DNA of 45,445 bases from Flavobacteriales bacterium (GTDB lineage: Bacteria > Bacteroidota > Bacteroidia > Flavobacteriales_D > Crocinitomicaceae): NCBI GenBank assembly GCA_947500875.1, contig CANMUN010000017.1, positions 1-45,445 on the forward strand, written 5' to 3'. The notes below the pieces were generated by a model, which worked only from the letters and a program-made list of their open reading frames with translations, was not told the origin of the DNA and made no database searches. The translations under genes and the position numbers were made by a program. This document shows positions 1 through 7,348 of the stretch, piece by piece. Position 1 is the stretch's first letter; the number at the start of each line of letters is the position of its first letter.

Positions 1-51
1 GAAATTTCCGAAGGATTATCGAAGTTAGTTGCATGGAGAAATGAATGGTAA
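1..51 (+). CDS. C-terminal fragment of a gene cut by the window edge
   Basis: The first 48 bases read in one frame as EISEGLSKLVAWRNEW and then stop at TAA. The 5' part lies outside the window. Tails of this kind (an ExGL..LVEW-like helix) are common at the end of NAD-dependent nucleotide-sugar epimerases, but sixteen residues are too few to assign a family. It is recorded because a gene clearly enters from the left. Confidence 0.4.
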   Translation, partial: EISEGLSKLVAWRNEW

Positions 52-182
52 CACATGGTTCTTTCGTTTAAAGTTGATTAAAATTACTTATTTCAAAGAT
101 AACTACAACCAATTATTGTAACCGATATTCCAGCATCCGTTAATTCTGTATTGTTCAATCGGTGCTCATTAAAATTGACGTT

Positions 183-395
183 ATGAAAAAGAGAAATGGA
201 ATGTTGTTATTAGGTTCAATCCTCTTTGAGGTTACTTTTGTTTTTACCGGCCTTTACGGCTTTACCTTTTTAGCGGGCCTACTTTTAGGGGAATTACTTT
301 TCAATTTTTTCATAAAAACATCAGAAAAGAAACAACAACCGATTAACGAATCTTGGTCAAGTCAGTTTTTAGTGAATAAGGAAGACGATGAATAA
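183..395 (+). CDS. small two-helix membrane protein, unknown
   Basis: A 70-residue protein if read from the ATG followed by a basic MKKR start; an in-frame ATG seven codons upstream (162) is possible but adds no recognisable sequence. Residues about 7-45 form two hydrophobic segments separated by a short FTGLYG turn. A polar, acidic tail of about 25 residues follows. No family is recognised. It could be an inner-membrane hairpin protein. No neighbour suggests a role: the flanks are a truncated gene on the left and palindromic non-coding DNA on the right. Confidence 0.5.
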   Translation: MKKRNGMLLLGSILFEVTFVFTGLYGFTFLAGLLLGELLFNFFIKTSEKKQQPINESWSSQFLVNKEDDE

Positions 396-668
396 TTGTC
401 ATTTTAACTAAGATATTCACCACGTAACTCGAGTTATCCGCGTAATTGGACCACATTTTCCGCGTAATGCGCGTTATCCGCGTTTTTCAGGGGTAAATCA
501 TGTGCTTTTCATTGGCGCGTAACGCGAGTAGGGGGGATTCCCTCAACCTTACCCAATCCTTTATTTTCCGTCACTTCAATCCCATGAGGTAATTTCCCCA
601 CTTTACAACCTTGCAAGGAAAGGGGGATCGCCGGGTGTCGCGTTTAAATTTGACCAAAATTTTTACGT
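396..668. repeat. non-coding stretch with palindromic direct repeats
   Basis: No convincing gene is seen here. At 421-442 and 461-482 lie two copies of a 22-base motif of the form c(a/g)cgtaa..cg.gttatccgcg, identical at 18 of 22 positions. The first contains the perfect 12-base palindrome TAACTCGAGTTA. A third partial copy (cgcgtaacgcgagta) is at 516-530. The copies are unusually CpG-rich against an AT-rich background. They could be protein-binding sites or a degenerate mobile repeat. Confidence 0.5.
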
Positions 669-1052
669 ATGACTAAACGATTTTACAAACAAAGCAACAC
701 CTGGTATATCGACTTACCAGAATTTTTAGAAGCAGGACTTGGCACGCAAGCCAACCTAATGATGGTGGATGGCGCCGACACCTTCCTGGATCACTTGAGC
801 CGAATGGGTACTGAGGTGTGGTTACACTTTAGCGCGAAACCCTTTGATACGGCAACCCACCTCTTGGTGTCAGACTCGTATGGCATGGACGAGGGTTTAT
901 TGAATACCGTGGGACATGCGCCCGTGAGTTATGGAATGTACTATACCGTACCCAGTATGCAGGGGCATCGCTTATGGCTTTGTCCGGTTACCGAGTATGT
1001 TTTCCAGGGCGGGTATCCCAATAGAATTTGGGTGGAAGTGGTAAATAATTAA
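669..1052 (+). CDS. DUF6717-like protein
   Basis: A 127-residue soluble protein with no signal peptide or membrane segment. It opens with MTKRFYKQSNTWYIDLPEFLEAG and continues with a conserved-looking GTQANLMMVDGADTFLDHLS stretch at about residues 25-44, followed by aromatic-rich beta-type sequence to the end. From memory this N-terminal pattern (W-Y-I-D-L-P-E-F, then MVDGAD.FLD) matches the family DUF6717, found in scattered Bacteroidota and other bacteria with no known function. No enzymatic motif is visible. The gene stands alone between a repeat-bearing gap and a convergent gene whose stop lies 17 bases away. Confidence 0.6.
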   Translation: MTKRFYKQSNTWYIDLPEFLEAGLGTQANLMMVDGADTFLDHLSRMGTEVWLHFSAKPFDTATHLLVSDSYGMDEGLLNTVGHAPVSYGMYYTVPSMQGHRLWLCPVTEYVFQGGYPNRIWVEVVNN

Positions 1053-1068
1053 ATCCAAGATGTTAAAT

Positions 1069-2370
1069 TTAAACATGCACATATACTGGATCCAATGGTA
1101 GAATATCATGCATTACGCTGATCGGAAGGGTCACGGGCTTTCTACCGCTTACCCTTAGGTCATTCAATACTTTCAAAATTCTAGAAGCATTTTGTTGATG
1201 TATTGAATTAAACTCTGGCTCCCCAATACGGACTTGAAATTTAGAACCTTCAGTGATTGGTGGGGTAGCACTACATTCGTCATAACCGATGTGATAAAAT
1301 ACACTGTCAGGTTCTATTGGATAACGACTAGGTGCGCTTTTTATAACTCTGTTATAACTTCGCCGGGGATTAAACTGCAACTGATTGTGCATTAATAGAT
1401 CAATCATCTTTCCCTTTTTGAAAGATTTGACATCTCTGATTTTCGACGCACTGTCCACAGATTGGTTATGCGATTTTCTACCTGCCGAAATTCGGCTTAG
1501 TACTTCATCACCAGTTAGTTTTTCAAAATCTACCCAGCGACCAATATCTCGATAAGGTCTTGGGCGTGCACTCCGGTGGATGGCATCAGATAACATTCGT
1601 TTAACAATAGCTTCCACGACCGGCCAGTTTGCAACTGGAATAGTAAATCTCGGCCTTTTCATTTGATAATTGAAAACACCGACCTTTAGCGCTGCCCATT
1701 CCGCAAACACCTCTTCGAAATTGGTTTGTGGATATAACTTTTTAAACATGAAATACGTGAGATATGACGGAGCAATTGGCGAATTTTTATCCCCAGTTAC
1801 CGATTCACATACATTCGCAATTTGAAAGGAAAGAACTTCAGAACGGTAGTGACCCCATTCATGAGCAATGACATAAATCATCATAAGGTAAGTGCAGTAT
1901 TCTTTGTAGGCATTGATTTCACGTTGGTCTATGCCGTTGGTATTTAAGCAATCAACATACGATTCTATGGTATTGCAACAAAGGTGAATACCGTGTCGGT
2001 TTTCTTCGGGTAATTCATCGTTGTATCTCTTTAATTCTATGCCATCGTAAGGTTCTCTCCCATGTTCGTTTCTAAAACTCACCCCGACAATATGCCAAGA
2101 CATGTAATACCCTAAAACGCCTCCTCTTCCGCAAGGATACCTTCTTTTACGAAGGTTGATTGTGTCAATGGAAAAATCATCGTTGTTTACATCAGGGTCG
2201 GGAAGATCCGGCCATGGATTTCCCCAACCAGGGAACTCGGTTGTTTTGTTTATAGGATAATCTCTATACTCGTGTTCATCTGTTGATTGCCAGTTATCAA
2301 GATTTCTTTCGTCTGAATTTATAAATTTTGGATAATCAAAATTGAAATTTGGTAGTGGGTAATTGGTCAT
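1069..2370 (-). CDS. HExxH zinc-metallopeptidase-like protein
   Basis: A 433-residue protein with no signal peptide. Residues 170-174 are HEWGH, the HExxH zinc-binding and catalytic motif of zincins, preceded by a hydrophobic helix (YLMMIYVIA). A glutamate-rich helix FEEVFAEWAAL at about 218-228 could supply the third zinc ligand, as in gluzincin-type folds. Residues 1-75 are rich in Asp, Asn, Pro and Trp and probably extended. The C-terminal 130 residues show no recognisable domain. The gene is divergent from the GHKL ATPase operon and shares a very AT-rich 211-base intergenic region with it, so the two could be co-regulated or belong to one system. A protease in a conflict system, or an unrelated cargo gene, are both possible. 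Confidence 0.6.
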   Translation of the reverse strand: MTNYPLPNFNFDYPKFINSDERNLDNWQSTDEHEYRDYPINKTTEFPGWGNPWPDLPDPDVNNDDFSIDTINLRKRRYPCGRGGVLGYYMSWHIVGVSFRNEHGREPYDGIELKRYNDELPEENRHGIHLCCNTIESYVDCLNTNGIDQREINAYKEYCTYLMMIYVIAHEWGHYRSEVLSFQIANVCESVTGDKNSPIAPSYLTYFMFKKLYPQTNFEEVFAEWAALKVGVFNYQMKRPRFTIPVANWPVVEAIVKRMLSDAIHRSARPRPYRDIGRWVDFEKLTGDEVLSRISAGRKSHNQSVDSASKIRDVKSFKKGKMIDLLMHNQLQFNPRRSYNRVIKSAPSRYPIEPDSVFYHIGYDECSATPPITEGSKFQVRIGEPEFNSIHQQNASRILKVLNDLRVSGRKPVTLPISVMHDILPLDPVYVHV

Positions 2371-2581
2371 ATATTAAGTGTTAGTTGGGCATTTCTTAAT
2401 TACTATTCTTATTATCTGAGCGCATAAAAAAATAAAATATTTGCAAATAACTAAGTTATCGAAAAATCACTAACTGCACAACGCATTATCTTTTTTCTAT
2501 ATAATTTATTTTATTACATAAAATTATTCCAATTAAATTGTGTAATCTTGTTTGGTTTTCAAATGTTTATAATGTTTTAGT
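2371..2581. promoter_or_regulatory. AT-rich divergent intergenic region
   Basis: This 211-base gap separates two divergently transcribed genes and must hold both promoters. It is strikingly AT-rich, especially 2400-2580. A possible plus-strand promoter is the stretch TTTATAATGTTTTAG at 2566-2580, ending right at the ATPase start codon; it only loosely fits the Bacteroidota TAnnTTTG box. No clear operator palindrome is seen. Confidence 0.35.
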
Positions 2582-4252
2582 ATGGAGTGGAAGTTTGCGC
2601 AGCTTACCGACTTAATGGATCAAGTAGGTTTTAAAGACAATGACATTGAAAAATTTGGGCTGGATCCGGCAAAATCAATTGTGCGGGAAGCCATTCAAAA
2701 TTCGTGTGATGCGCTTGACATTCACAATGGCAAAACACAAGTGAAAGTTGTGATCAAAAAGGGTAAAGTAGACAAAAGTCTACTGCCTAACTTTGCGAAA
2801 ATAGAAAGTCACTTAAGAAATTGTATTGCATTAACTACGGACCCTTCTGAGATACAAGAGATTCAAAGGCATATTGACGCGATCGAAGCGGATACATATT
2901 CTTATCTGGAAATCTCGGATTACAATACCATGGGAATGGGGAAAGTCCCTTTTGAAAGTTTGACCCAAGGGATTTTTAAGTCGACAAAGTTCAATACGGG
3001 ATCTCAAGGAAGTAAGGGGGTTGGAAAGGCTGCTTATTATGCCAGTTCATATTTGCGGACCATGCTCATTTCCACCCTAAATGATGAGGGAAATCGTTTT
3101 AGAGGTGTCGCAAAAATCTCCTCACATCTTTCAATAGATGGTTCTGCTGAAAAATTGAATTACAAGGGGTTTTATGGCGGAGTGGATCTTGTAGACAACA
3201 ACGATATCCCCCTGCTATTTCAACGCACCGAATTGGGGACCTCCATTTTTGTGATGGGCTTATGGCCTTTGGCAGGTCTCAATGAAGAAATCATTTGCGA
3301 AGTACTGCGAAATTATTGGTTCGCCATTTACAAGGAACAACTCGTTGTGAGCGTAAACGATGTAGAGATCAATTTAACGAACATTGAGCAATATGTAGAG
3401 CGTTATTTTAAAGATAACAAAGACTACAAAACCGGAGACAAACAAAATCCAAGACCCTATTTGGAAACGGTCAAGAATGGCAAAGAATACAAAAAGGAAA
3501 TTGCAAATATCGGAGAGTGCTCACTTTGGCTTTCAAAAAATGATGCCTTTAACCTGGGTGCTGTTGCGCGATTCAGAAAGACCAAAATGTTGATTTACAA
3601 AGAGAACGACCTTGATGTTGGATTTGCAGGAGTTTTTCTTTGCGATAACAATGATGGTAATGTTTTTTTAAAAGAAATCGAAAACGACGCCCATGACATA
3701 TGGAGTGAGAAAATAAACAAGAATAGGAAAGATGAGGCGCAGGTAACTTTAAAGGAAATCAAAGAGTTTATTCGTGAAAGCTATGTAGATTATTCTGGCA
3801 TGTCGGGTAAATCATCCTTTACGGTTGATGCCATAGATTCCTTATTTAACTTTTCTGCGGGTGGACGAAAAACAAAGAGGAAAACAGCTCCAAAACCAGA
3901 TACTGATCCTAAGAGGGTAAGGACTGATGATGATTCTGATGATCCTATTGATCCTCAAACAAGAGTCCGACGCATTGATTCGGCTAAATTTAAGGCGCAT
4001 ATTGATCCAGCTGACCAAAGTATATACTACAGCTTACACATAACTGGAACTTCAAATGCTGGAGTGCAGCGTTTTAGAATACACATTGGCACTGATTCAA
4101 GTAAGGAGGCCATCAACATCATCAGTTCCTCCGGTGGGCAGCTCAATGACAATGTACTTACATTAGACATTTCACAGATTAATTTGGTGGATAAAATTGT
4201 GTTGGATTCAACTTTTTTAGTCGCACCATATCTCGTCTCCATCAATGATTAG
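2582..4252 (+). CDS. GHKL-type ATPase, first gene of putative three-gene system
   Basis: A 556-residue protein with the ATP-binding signatures of the GHKL superfamily (gyrase, Hsp90, histidine kinase, MutL). The N box is REAIQNSCDA at 35-44, giving the likely catalytic Glu36 and magnesium-binding Asn40. The G1 box is SDYNTMGMG at 112-120 with adenine-contacting Asp113. The G2 lid is GSQGSKGVGKAAYY at 140-153. Residues 47-105 form a longer than usual insert between N and G1. The middle (about 160-400) carries a transducer-like region, a Lys/Asp-rich linker follows at about 425-465, and the last 90 residues look beta-rich. No histidine-kinase H box, no Toprim and no nuclease motif are visible, which sets it apart from sensor kinases and topoisomerases. 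It is closer in outline to Hsp90/MORC-like ATPases of bacterial conflict systems. It leads an operon with the next two genes (3-base gap, then 4-base overlap). Confidence 0.8.
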   Translation: MEWKFAQLTDLMDQVGFKDNDIEKFGLDPAKSIVREAIQNSCDALDIHNGKTQVKVVIKKGKVDKSLLPNFAKIESHLRNCIALTTDPSEIQEIQRHIDAIEADTYSYLEISDYNTMGMGKVPFESLTQGIFKSTKFNTGSQGSKGVGKAAYYASSYLRTMLISTLNDEGNRFRGVAKISSHLSIDGSAEKLNYKGFYGGVDLVDNNDIPLLFQRTELGTSIFVMGLWPLAGLNEEIICEVLRNYWFAIYKEQLVVSVNDVEINLTNIEQYVERYFKDNKDYKTGDKQNPRPYLETVKNGKEYKKEIANIGECSLWLSKNDAFNLGAVARFRKTKMLIYKENDLDVGFAGVFLCDNNDGNVFLKEIENDAHDIWSEKINKNRKDEAQVTLKEIKEFIRESYVDYSGMSGKSSFTVDAIDSLFNFSAGGRKTKRKTAPKPDTDPKRVRTDDDSDDPIDPQTRVRRIDSAKFKAHIDPADQSIYYSLHITGTSNAGVQRFRIHIGTDSSKEAINIISSSGGQLNDNVLTLDISQINLVDKIVLDSTFLVAPYLVSIND

Positions 4253-4255
4253 GTT

Positions 4256-5023
4256 ATGAAACAAAATACGAATTTTCCATATAGGATAAAGGTATTAGCC
4301 CAAAATAATCAAGTTGAACCTAAAGAACTTGATTCAACCTTGGATTCATTAAAGTATGAATATTCAGTTCCTGCCTATGTTATGGGGGATCCAATGTTAG
4401 CGCCCTTGCTCGATAAACTGGATTTGGTGGCTGAGATCAATTGTTCTGCGACAATGACGCGTCTCATGTGCAAAGGGGCTCAAATCGGTAAGATTGAATT
4501 TGAAATCCCTTCAGCTACGATTGAGAATTCATTTACCATTGATCTAATGTTACTGCTTAAGGAATGTGCTGTATGGGATGGCATGAATTTGAAAAAGGGA
4601 ATGCCTTTGGCGCATTTAGGTTCCTTTAAAGTTTATTTGGATGAAGGTGCTCAAAGTTTATTTTACTTTGAGCCACATGACAAAGAAGAGTTAGAATATT
4701 CATATTCTCTGCACCAAATTCATGTCAAAATTCCACAGGAACAATTTGATTGGCTCTTGCAGCGACAAAATCATCCAATGGTTAAAGGGTTGTTGAGCTC
4801 ACAGTTTGCACAAATTGCACTGCTTGGGGCATGTCATCTTCTGAAGGAAAATGGAAATGATCATAAGTTGTGGTTTAAAGCATTAACTGAGAAATGGATG
4901 GAATATTCAAAGGGTGATGGTGAAATTCAACCGTCTGATTTTGGACCATTTGTTAACTACATCCTTGAAAAGCCTAGTGTTTCATTGATTAACGTTGTTA
5001 TACAAAATATTGACAGAGAATGA
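4256..5023 (+). CDS. unknown protein, second gene of the ATPase operon
   Basis: A 255-residue soluble protein of no family I recognise. It has no signal peptide, membrane helix, zinc cluster or nuclease motif. The N-terminal half alternates beta-type stretches, the middle (about 95-150) includes a DLMLLLKECAVWDGMN helix, and the C-terminal third (about 165-225) is helical with a QFAQIALLGACHLLKEN segment. It starts 3 bases after the ATPase stop and its own stop overlaps the next start by 4 bases (ATGA). Translational coupling of all three genes suggests fixed stoichiometry and hence a complex. It may act as an adaptor or specificity subunit, but this is only inferred from position. Confidence 0.65.
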   Translation: MKQNTNFPYRIKVLAQNNQVEPKELDSTLDSLKYEYSVPAYVMGDPMLAPLLDKLDLVAEINCSATMTRLMCKGAQIGKIEFEIPSATIENSFTIDLMLLLKECAVWDGMNLKKGMPLAHLGSFKVYLDEGAQSLFYFEPHDKEELEYSYSLHQIHVKIPQEQFDWLLQRQNHPMVKGLLSSQFAQIALLGACHLLKENGNDHKLWFKALTEKWMEYSKGDGEIQPSDFGPFVNYILEKPSVSLINVVIQNIDRE

Positions 5024-6504
5024 GTAAGGTTATTTCAGTTTCGAGTTTAAGCGCATTGAGGGAACGCTTTCGGGAAGAAATTAATGAAGATATACTTCGT
5101 AATACGTTTGGTAGCGATACGTTTGATTTTCACGATGTTGAAATTTATGATGCCCCGGAGTACCCAGAATTGTCCGAAGCATTTATAGAAAATTTTTATA
5201 CTGCGTTTGGAGCAAATTCGAGAGATGAATTTGAGTTGGCTAGACTAGTTTATGAAGAGATTCGCATCACAAGGCAACAGGCTTCAAACAATTTATATTG
5301 GGTATATCTCAATTTAAATTATTTCTTTACTTACATCAAGGCTCGTTGGATAAATAAAATGCAGGAAGACCCGGGGGATGTAAATGTCAAAGAGATTGAC
5401 CGCTTCTTTTTGGCTTTAGAGTCTTCCCAAAATTCTTTGATTAAATCCCCTATTGCAGGCTTGTGGTGGGCAATAGAATTAACTATTGATGAAACACCAG
5501 GTGCTGATAAATATAAATTTTCCAGAATATTTCTTTCCGAGCGTAATCTACGTGAGAAGAGAGGAACATACCAATTTATTCGAACAAAGTCAATTTTTCA
5601 CGCTTTATTGGACTTTTATGATGCGAATAAAGATGCAGTTTGGAATGGTACTAGAATTGGTTCGGAGGCCATCTCTCAACAAGTAAGTAAAATGTTAAAT
5701 CAGATTGGTGGTTTGACACTCCTTAGTTATTTGACCAAAGATGAGATTCTTGAGTTGTTGAATGCAAATCTGAATGTCATCTTGCAGCGTGCGAATGCGA
5801 CTAAGGTTGCTAAAACAACATCTCGTAGGAAACTTGCGGCCGAAAGAAACCAAGAGAATATAGATACGAACGAAGGTCATGTAACTAACGGTGAAATCGA
5901 AGTTGAAGCCCTTGGCGATCAGTCAGAAGAAGATGTAATTGCTCCTTATTACTTTCAATTGGACGACTCAACAGGTGATTACAAGATTGGCGAGCATGTT
6001 GACGTTTCATATACATACAATGTTCCCATTTATACAGGAAATCCGGATTGCTTTTTGATTCATTTTTACAGCGAAGGAAAAATTAAAAAATCCAATCTTA
6101 GTAAGATAAGTGATAAGATTCAGAGAGGTTGTGTTCTTAGAAACAAGGTGTTTCAAAATGGAAAAAATCTCTTATTAAACTTATATGCTGTAACCTCAAT
6201 TCATGAGCCAGTTATATTCGGTATTTCGTTTATGCTCAACGAAAAGCGCTTCGTTAAATTGATGGATGCACAAGATGTTGATAATTTTCGGATTGACAAT
6301 TTTGGGTTGAATCAAGAGGGGAAGAAAGTTCTTTATGAGGTGGGATACAGTAATTTGCTCTACAAGATAATTCCCGTTCAGTATTCAACATCATTATATC
6401 GCCTAATTAGTGGCCCTTTGGCACGAGGTGCAAACATCAATGCTCCGTCCTATATAGATGAGCGAAATGTATTGCTACAGATTTGGCCGGAGTTGTTTGC
6501 CTAA
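5020..6504 (+). CDS. DUF6339-like protein, third gene of the ATPase operon
   Basis: A 494-residue soluble protein. Residues about 1-250 fit what I recall of the DUF6339 family: an aromatic helix NLYWVYLNLNYFFTYIKARW at about 90-109, then DRFFLALESSQNSLIKSPIAGLWWAIELT at about 127-155, then an LNQIGGLTLLSYLTKDEI motif at about 227-244. DUF6339 has no known biochemical activity. A Lys/Arg-rich and then acidic linker (about 260-305) joins it to a C-terminal half of about 190 residues that looks beta-rich and is not recognised. The start codon overlaps the previous stop by 4 bases. No catalytic motif is obvious, so it could be the effector or a structural partner of the GHKL ATPase. Confidence 0.65.
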   Translation: MSKVISVSSLSALRERFREEINEDILRNTFGSDTFDFHDVEIYDAPEYPELSEAFIENFYTAFGANSRDEFELARLVYEEIRITRQQASNNLYWVYLNLNYFFTYIKARWINKMQEDPGDVNVKEIDRFFLALESSQNSLIKSPIAGLWWAIELTIDETPGADKYKFSRIFLSERNLREKRGTYQFIRTKSIFHALLDFYDANKDAVWNGTRIGSEAISQQVSKMLNQIGGLTLLSYLTKDEILELLNANLNVILQRANATKVAKTTSRRKLAAERNQENIDTNEGHVTNGEIEVEALGDQSEEDVIAPYYFQLDDSTGDYKIGEHVDVSYTYNVPIYTGNPDCFLIHFYSEGKIKKSNLSKISDKIQRGCVLRNKVFQNGKNLLLNLYAVTSIHEPVIFGISFMLNEKRFVKLMDAQDVDNFRIDNFGLNQEGKKVLYEVGYSNLLYKIIPVQYSTSLYRLISGPLARGANINAPSYIDERNVLLQIWPELFA

Positions 6505-6798
6505 AGGATTGAAAACCGCTTTATTGGAACAAGTTTTCTGAGTAATGGGTGTGATTTGCGTTTTGTAGGGTTATTTCGTGCGATTTTCAAAAGCTCGTAA
6601 CGCATGTTCAGAAAGCTTTCGGCAGCGTTCGTTGCTAAAACTTATTTAATCTCCATTTGTTTTGATAAATATTTTAACAAAAAAAAACTATAAATATTTC
6701 TTATAGGGGTTTTCTTGTGGAGTCTGAGGGGTTTATTTCGACTCACGAAATGCTTCGCTCGATATAAACTTCTCACCCCTCATTAAAATTATTTGAAA
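6505..6798. other. non-coding junction between the accessory operon and ssrA
   Basis: No gene is seen. At 6717-6733 the sequence gtggagtctgaggggtt repeats the 3' end of ssrA (6837-6853) with one mismatch in 17. The same stretch begins an imperfect hairpin: arm 6725-6741 pairs with 6759-6769 plus 6776-6782, with a 6-base bulge and a 17-base loop. This is the side of ssrA where integrating elements leave their att sites. Confidence 0.5.
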
Positions 6799-6832
6799 CA
6801 AAAAAAGGAAACACTTCTGTTTCCTTTTTTTT
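6799..6832. terminator. bidirectional terminator downstream of ssrA
   Basis: A perfect stem with A7GGAAACA and TGTTTCCT8 arms around a 4-base CTTC loop. The T run follows the hairpin on both strands, so it can end ssrA transcription on the minus strand and anything arriving from the left on the plus strand. It lies 6 bases beyond the mature 3' end of the tmRNA. Confidence 0.85.
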
Positions 6833-6837
6833 AATCG

Positions 6838-7236
6838 TGGAGTCGGAGGGGTTCGAACCCTCGTCCAAACAATGGGAATTCAAGCTTTCTACATGCTTAT
6901 TTCCTGATTGGTTTTCGATCCGAGATTGGACAGGAACACCCGGTCTCGGACTTAGCCACTGAGTTCTCGTAACCGCTTAGTAGCCTCACGTTTACCAGCC
7001 CGATGAGATGAACCTTCGAGTGGTAAGCAAAACGGGCCGTCGCCTACCGAAGGTACTTGTTCAACCTACTGTGCTTCAGTTGAATTAAGCCAACTAACAT
7101 TCCGTTAATTAAGCAGCAAGTGCGTATGACGTATTGTCATTTATTGTTTGTGACAAGATATTAAAGAGGTTCACCACAACCCTCTGCATGCTGACACCTG
7201 ACTGCCGCTATCGCTGTCAAATCCAATGTCGACCCC
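6838..7236 (-). ncRNA. ssrA: transfer-messenger RNA (tmRNA)
   Basis: This one-piece tmRNA rescues stalled ribosomes and tags the unfinished protein for proteolysis. The 5' end GGGGTCG (7236 downward) pairs with CGACTCC next to discriminator A at 6838, giving a complete 7-base acceptor stem. The T arm GAGGGTTCGAACCCC is intact at the 3' end. CCA is not encoded. The tag reading frame at 7109-7144 ends in NDNTSYALAA and a TAA stop, followed by a second in-frame-like TAA motif. The resume codon is not certain; AUA or one just upstream aligns with the usual Ala or Gly position. The 399-nucleotide length is normal. The small ORFs that overlap this locus in other frames are not genes. Confidence 0.95.
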
Positions 7237-7269
7237 AAAGAACGTATTGCTTCGCTAAAGCAACTGGTA

Positions 7270-7277
7270 CAAAGTTA
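7270..7277 (-). promoter_or_regulatory. -7 promoter box of ssrA
   Basis: On the minus strand this reads TAACTTTG, a perfect fit to the Bacteroidota -7 consensus TAnnTTTG. It lies 33 bases upstream of the mature tmRNA 5' end, leaving a short precursor leader to be trimmed. A convincing -33 TTTG element was not found at the expected spacing. Confidence 0.5.
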
Positions 7278-7348
7278 CGCGCTTTTGCGCGGGTTATAAC
7301 AGGATTTGAACTGATTTAATTAATTTTAGGAAAACTAAGCACCTTTTT

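Noticed and set aside
2582..4252. Histidine kinase or topoisomerase subunit reading of the GHKL protein
   Set aside because: No H box, dimerisation helix pair, receiver domain, Toprim or gyrase-type transducer is recognisable; only the ATP-binding boxes are shared.
7134..7319. 61-residue plus-strand ORF
   Set aside because: It overlaps the tmRNA 5' half on the opposite strand and has no protein-like features.
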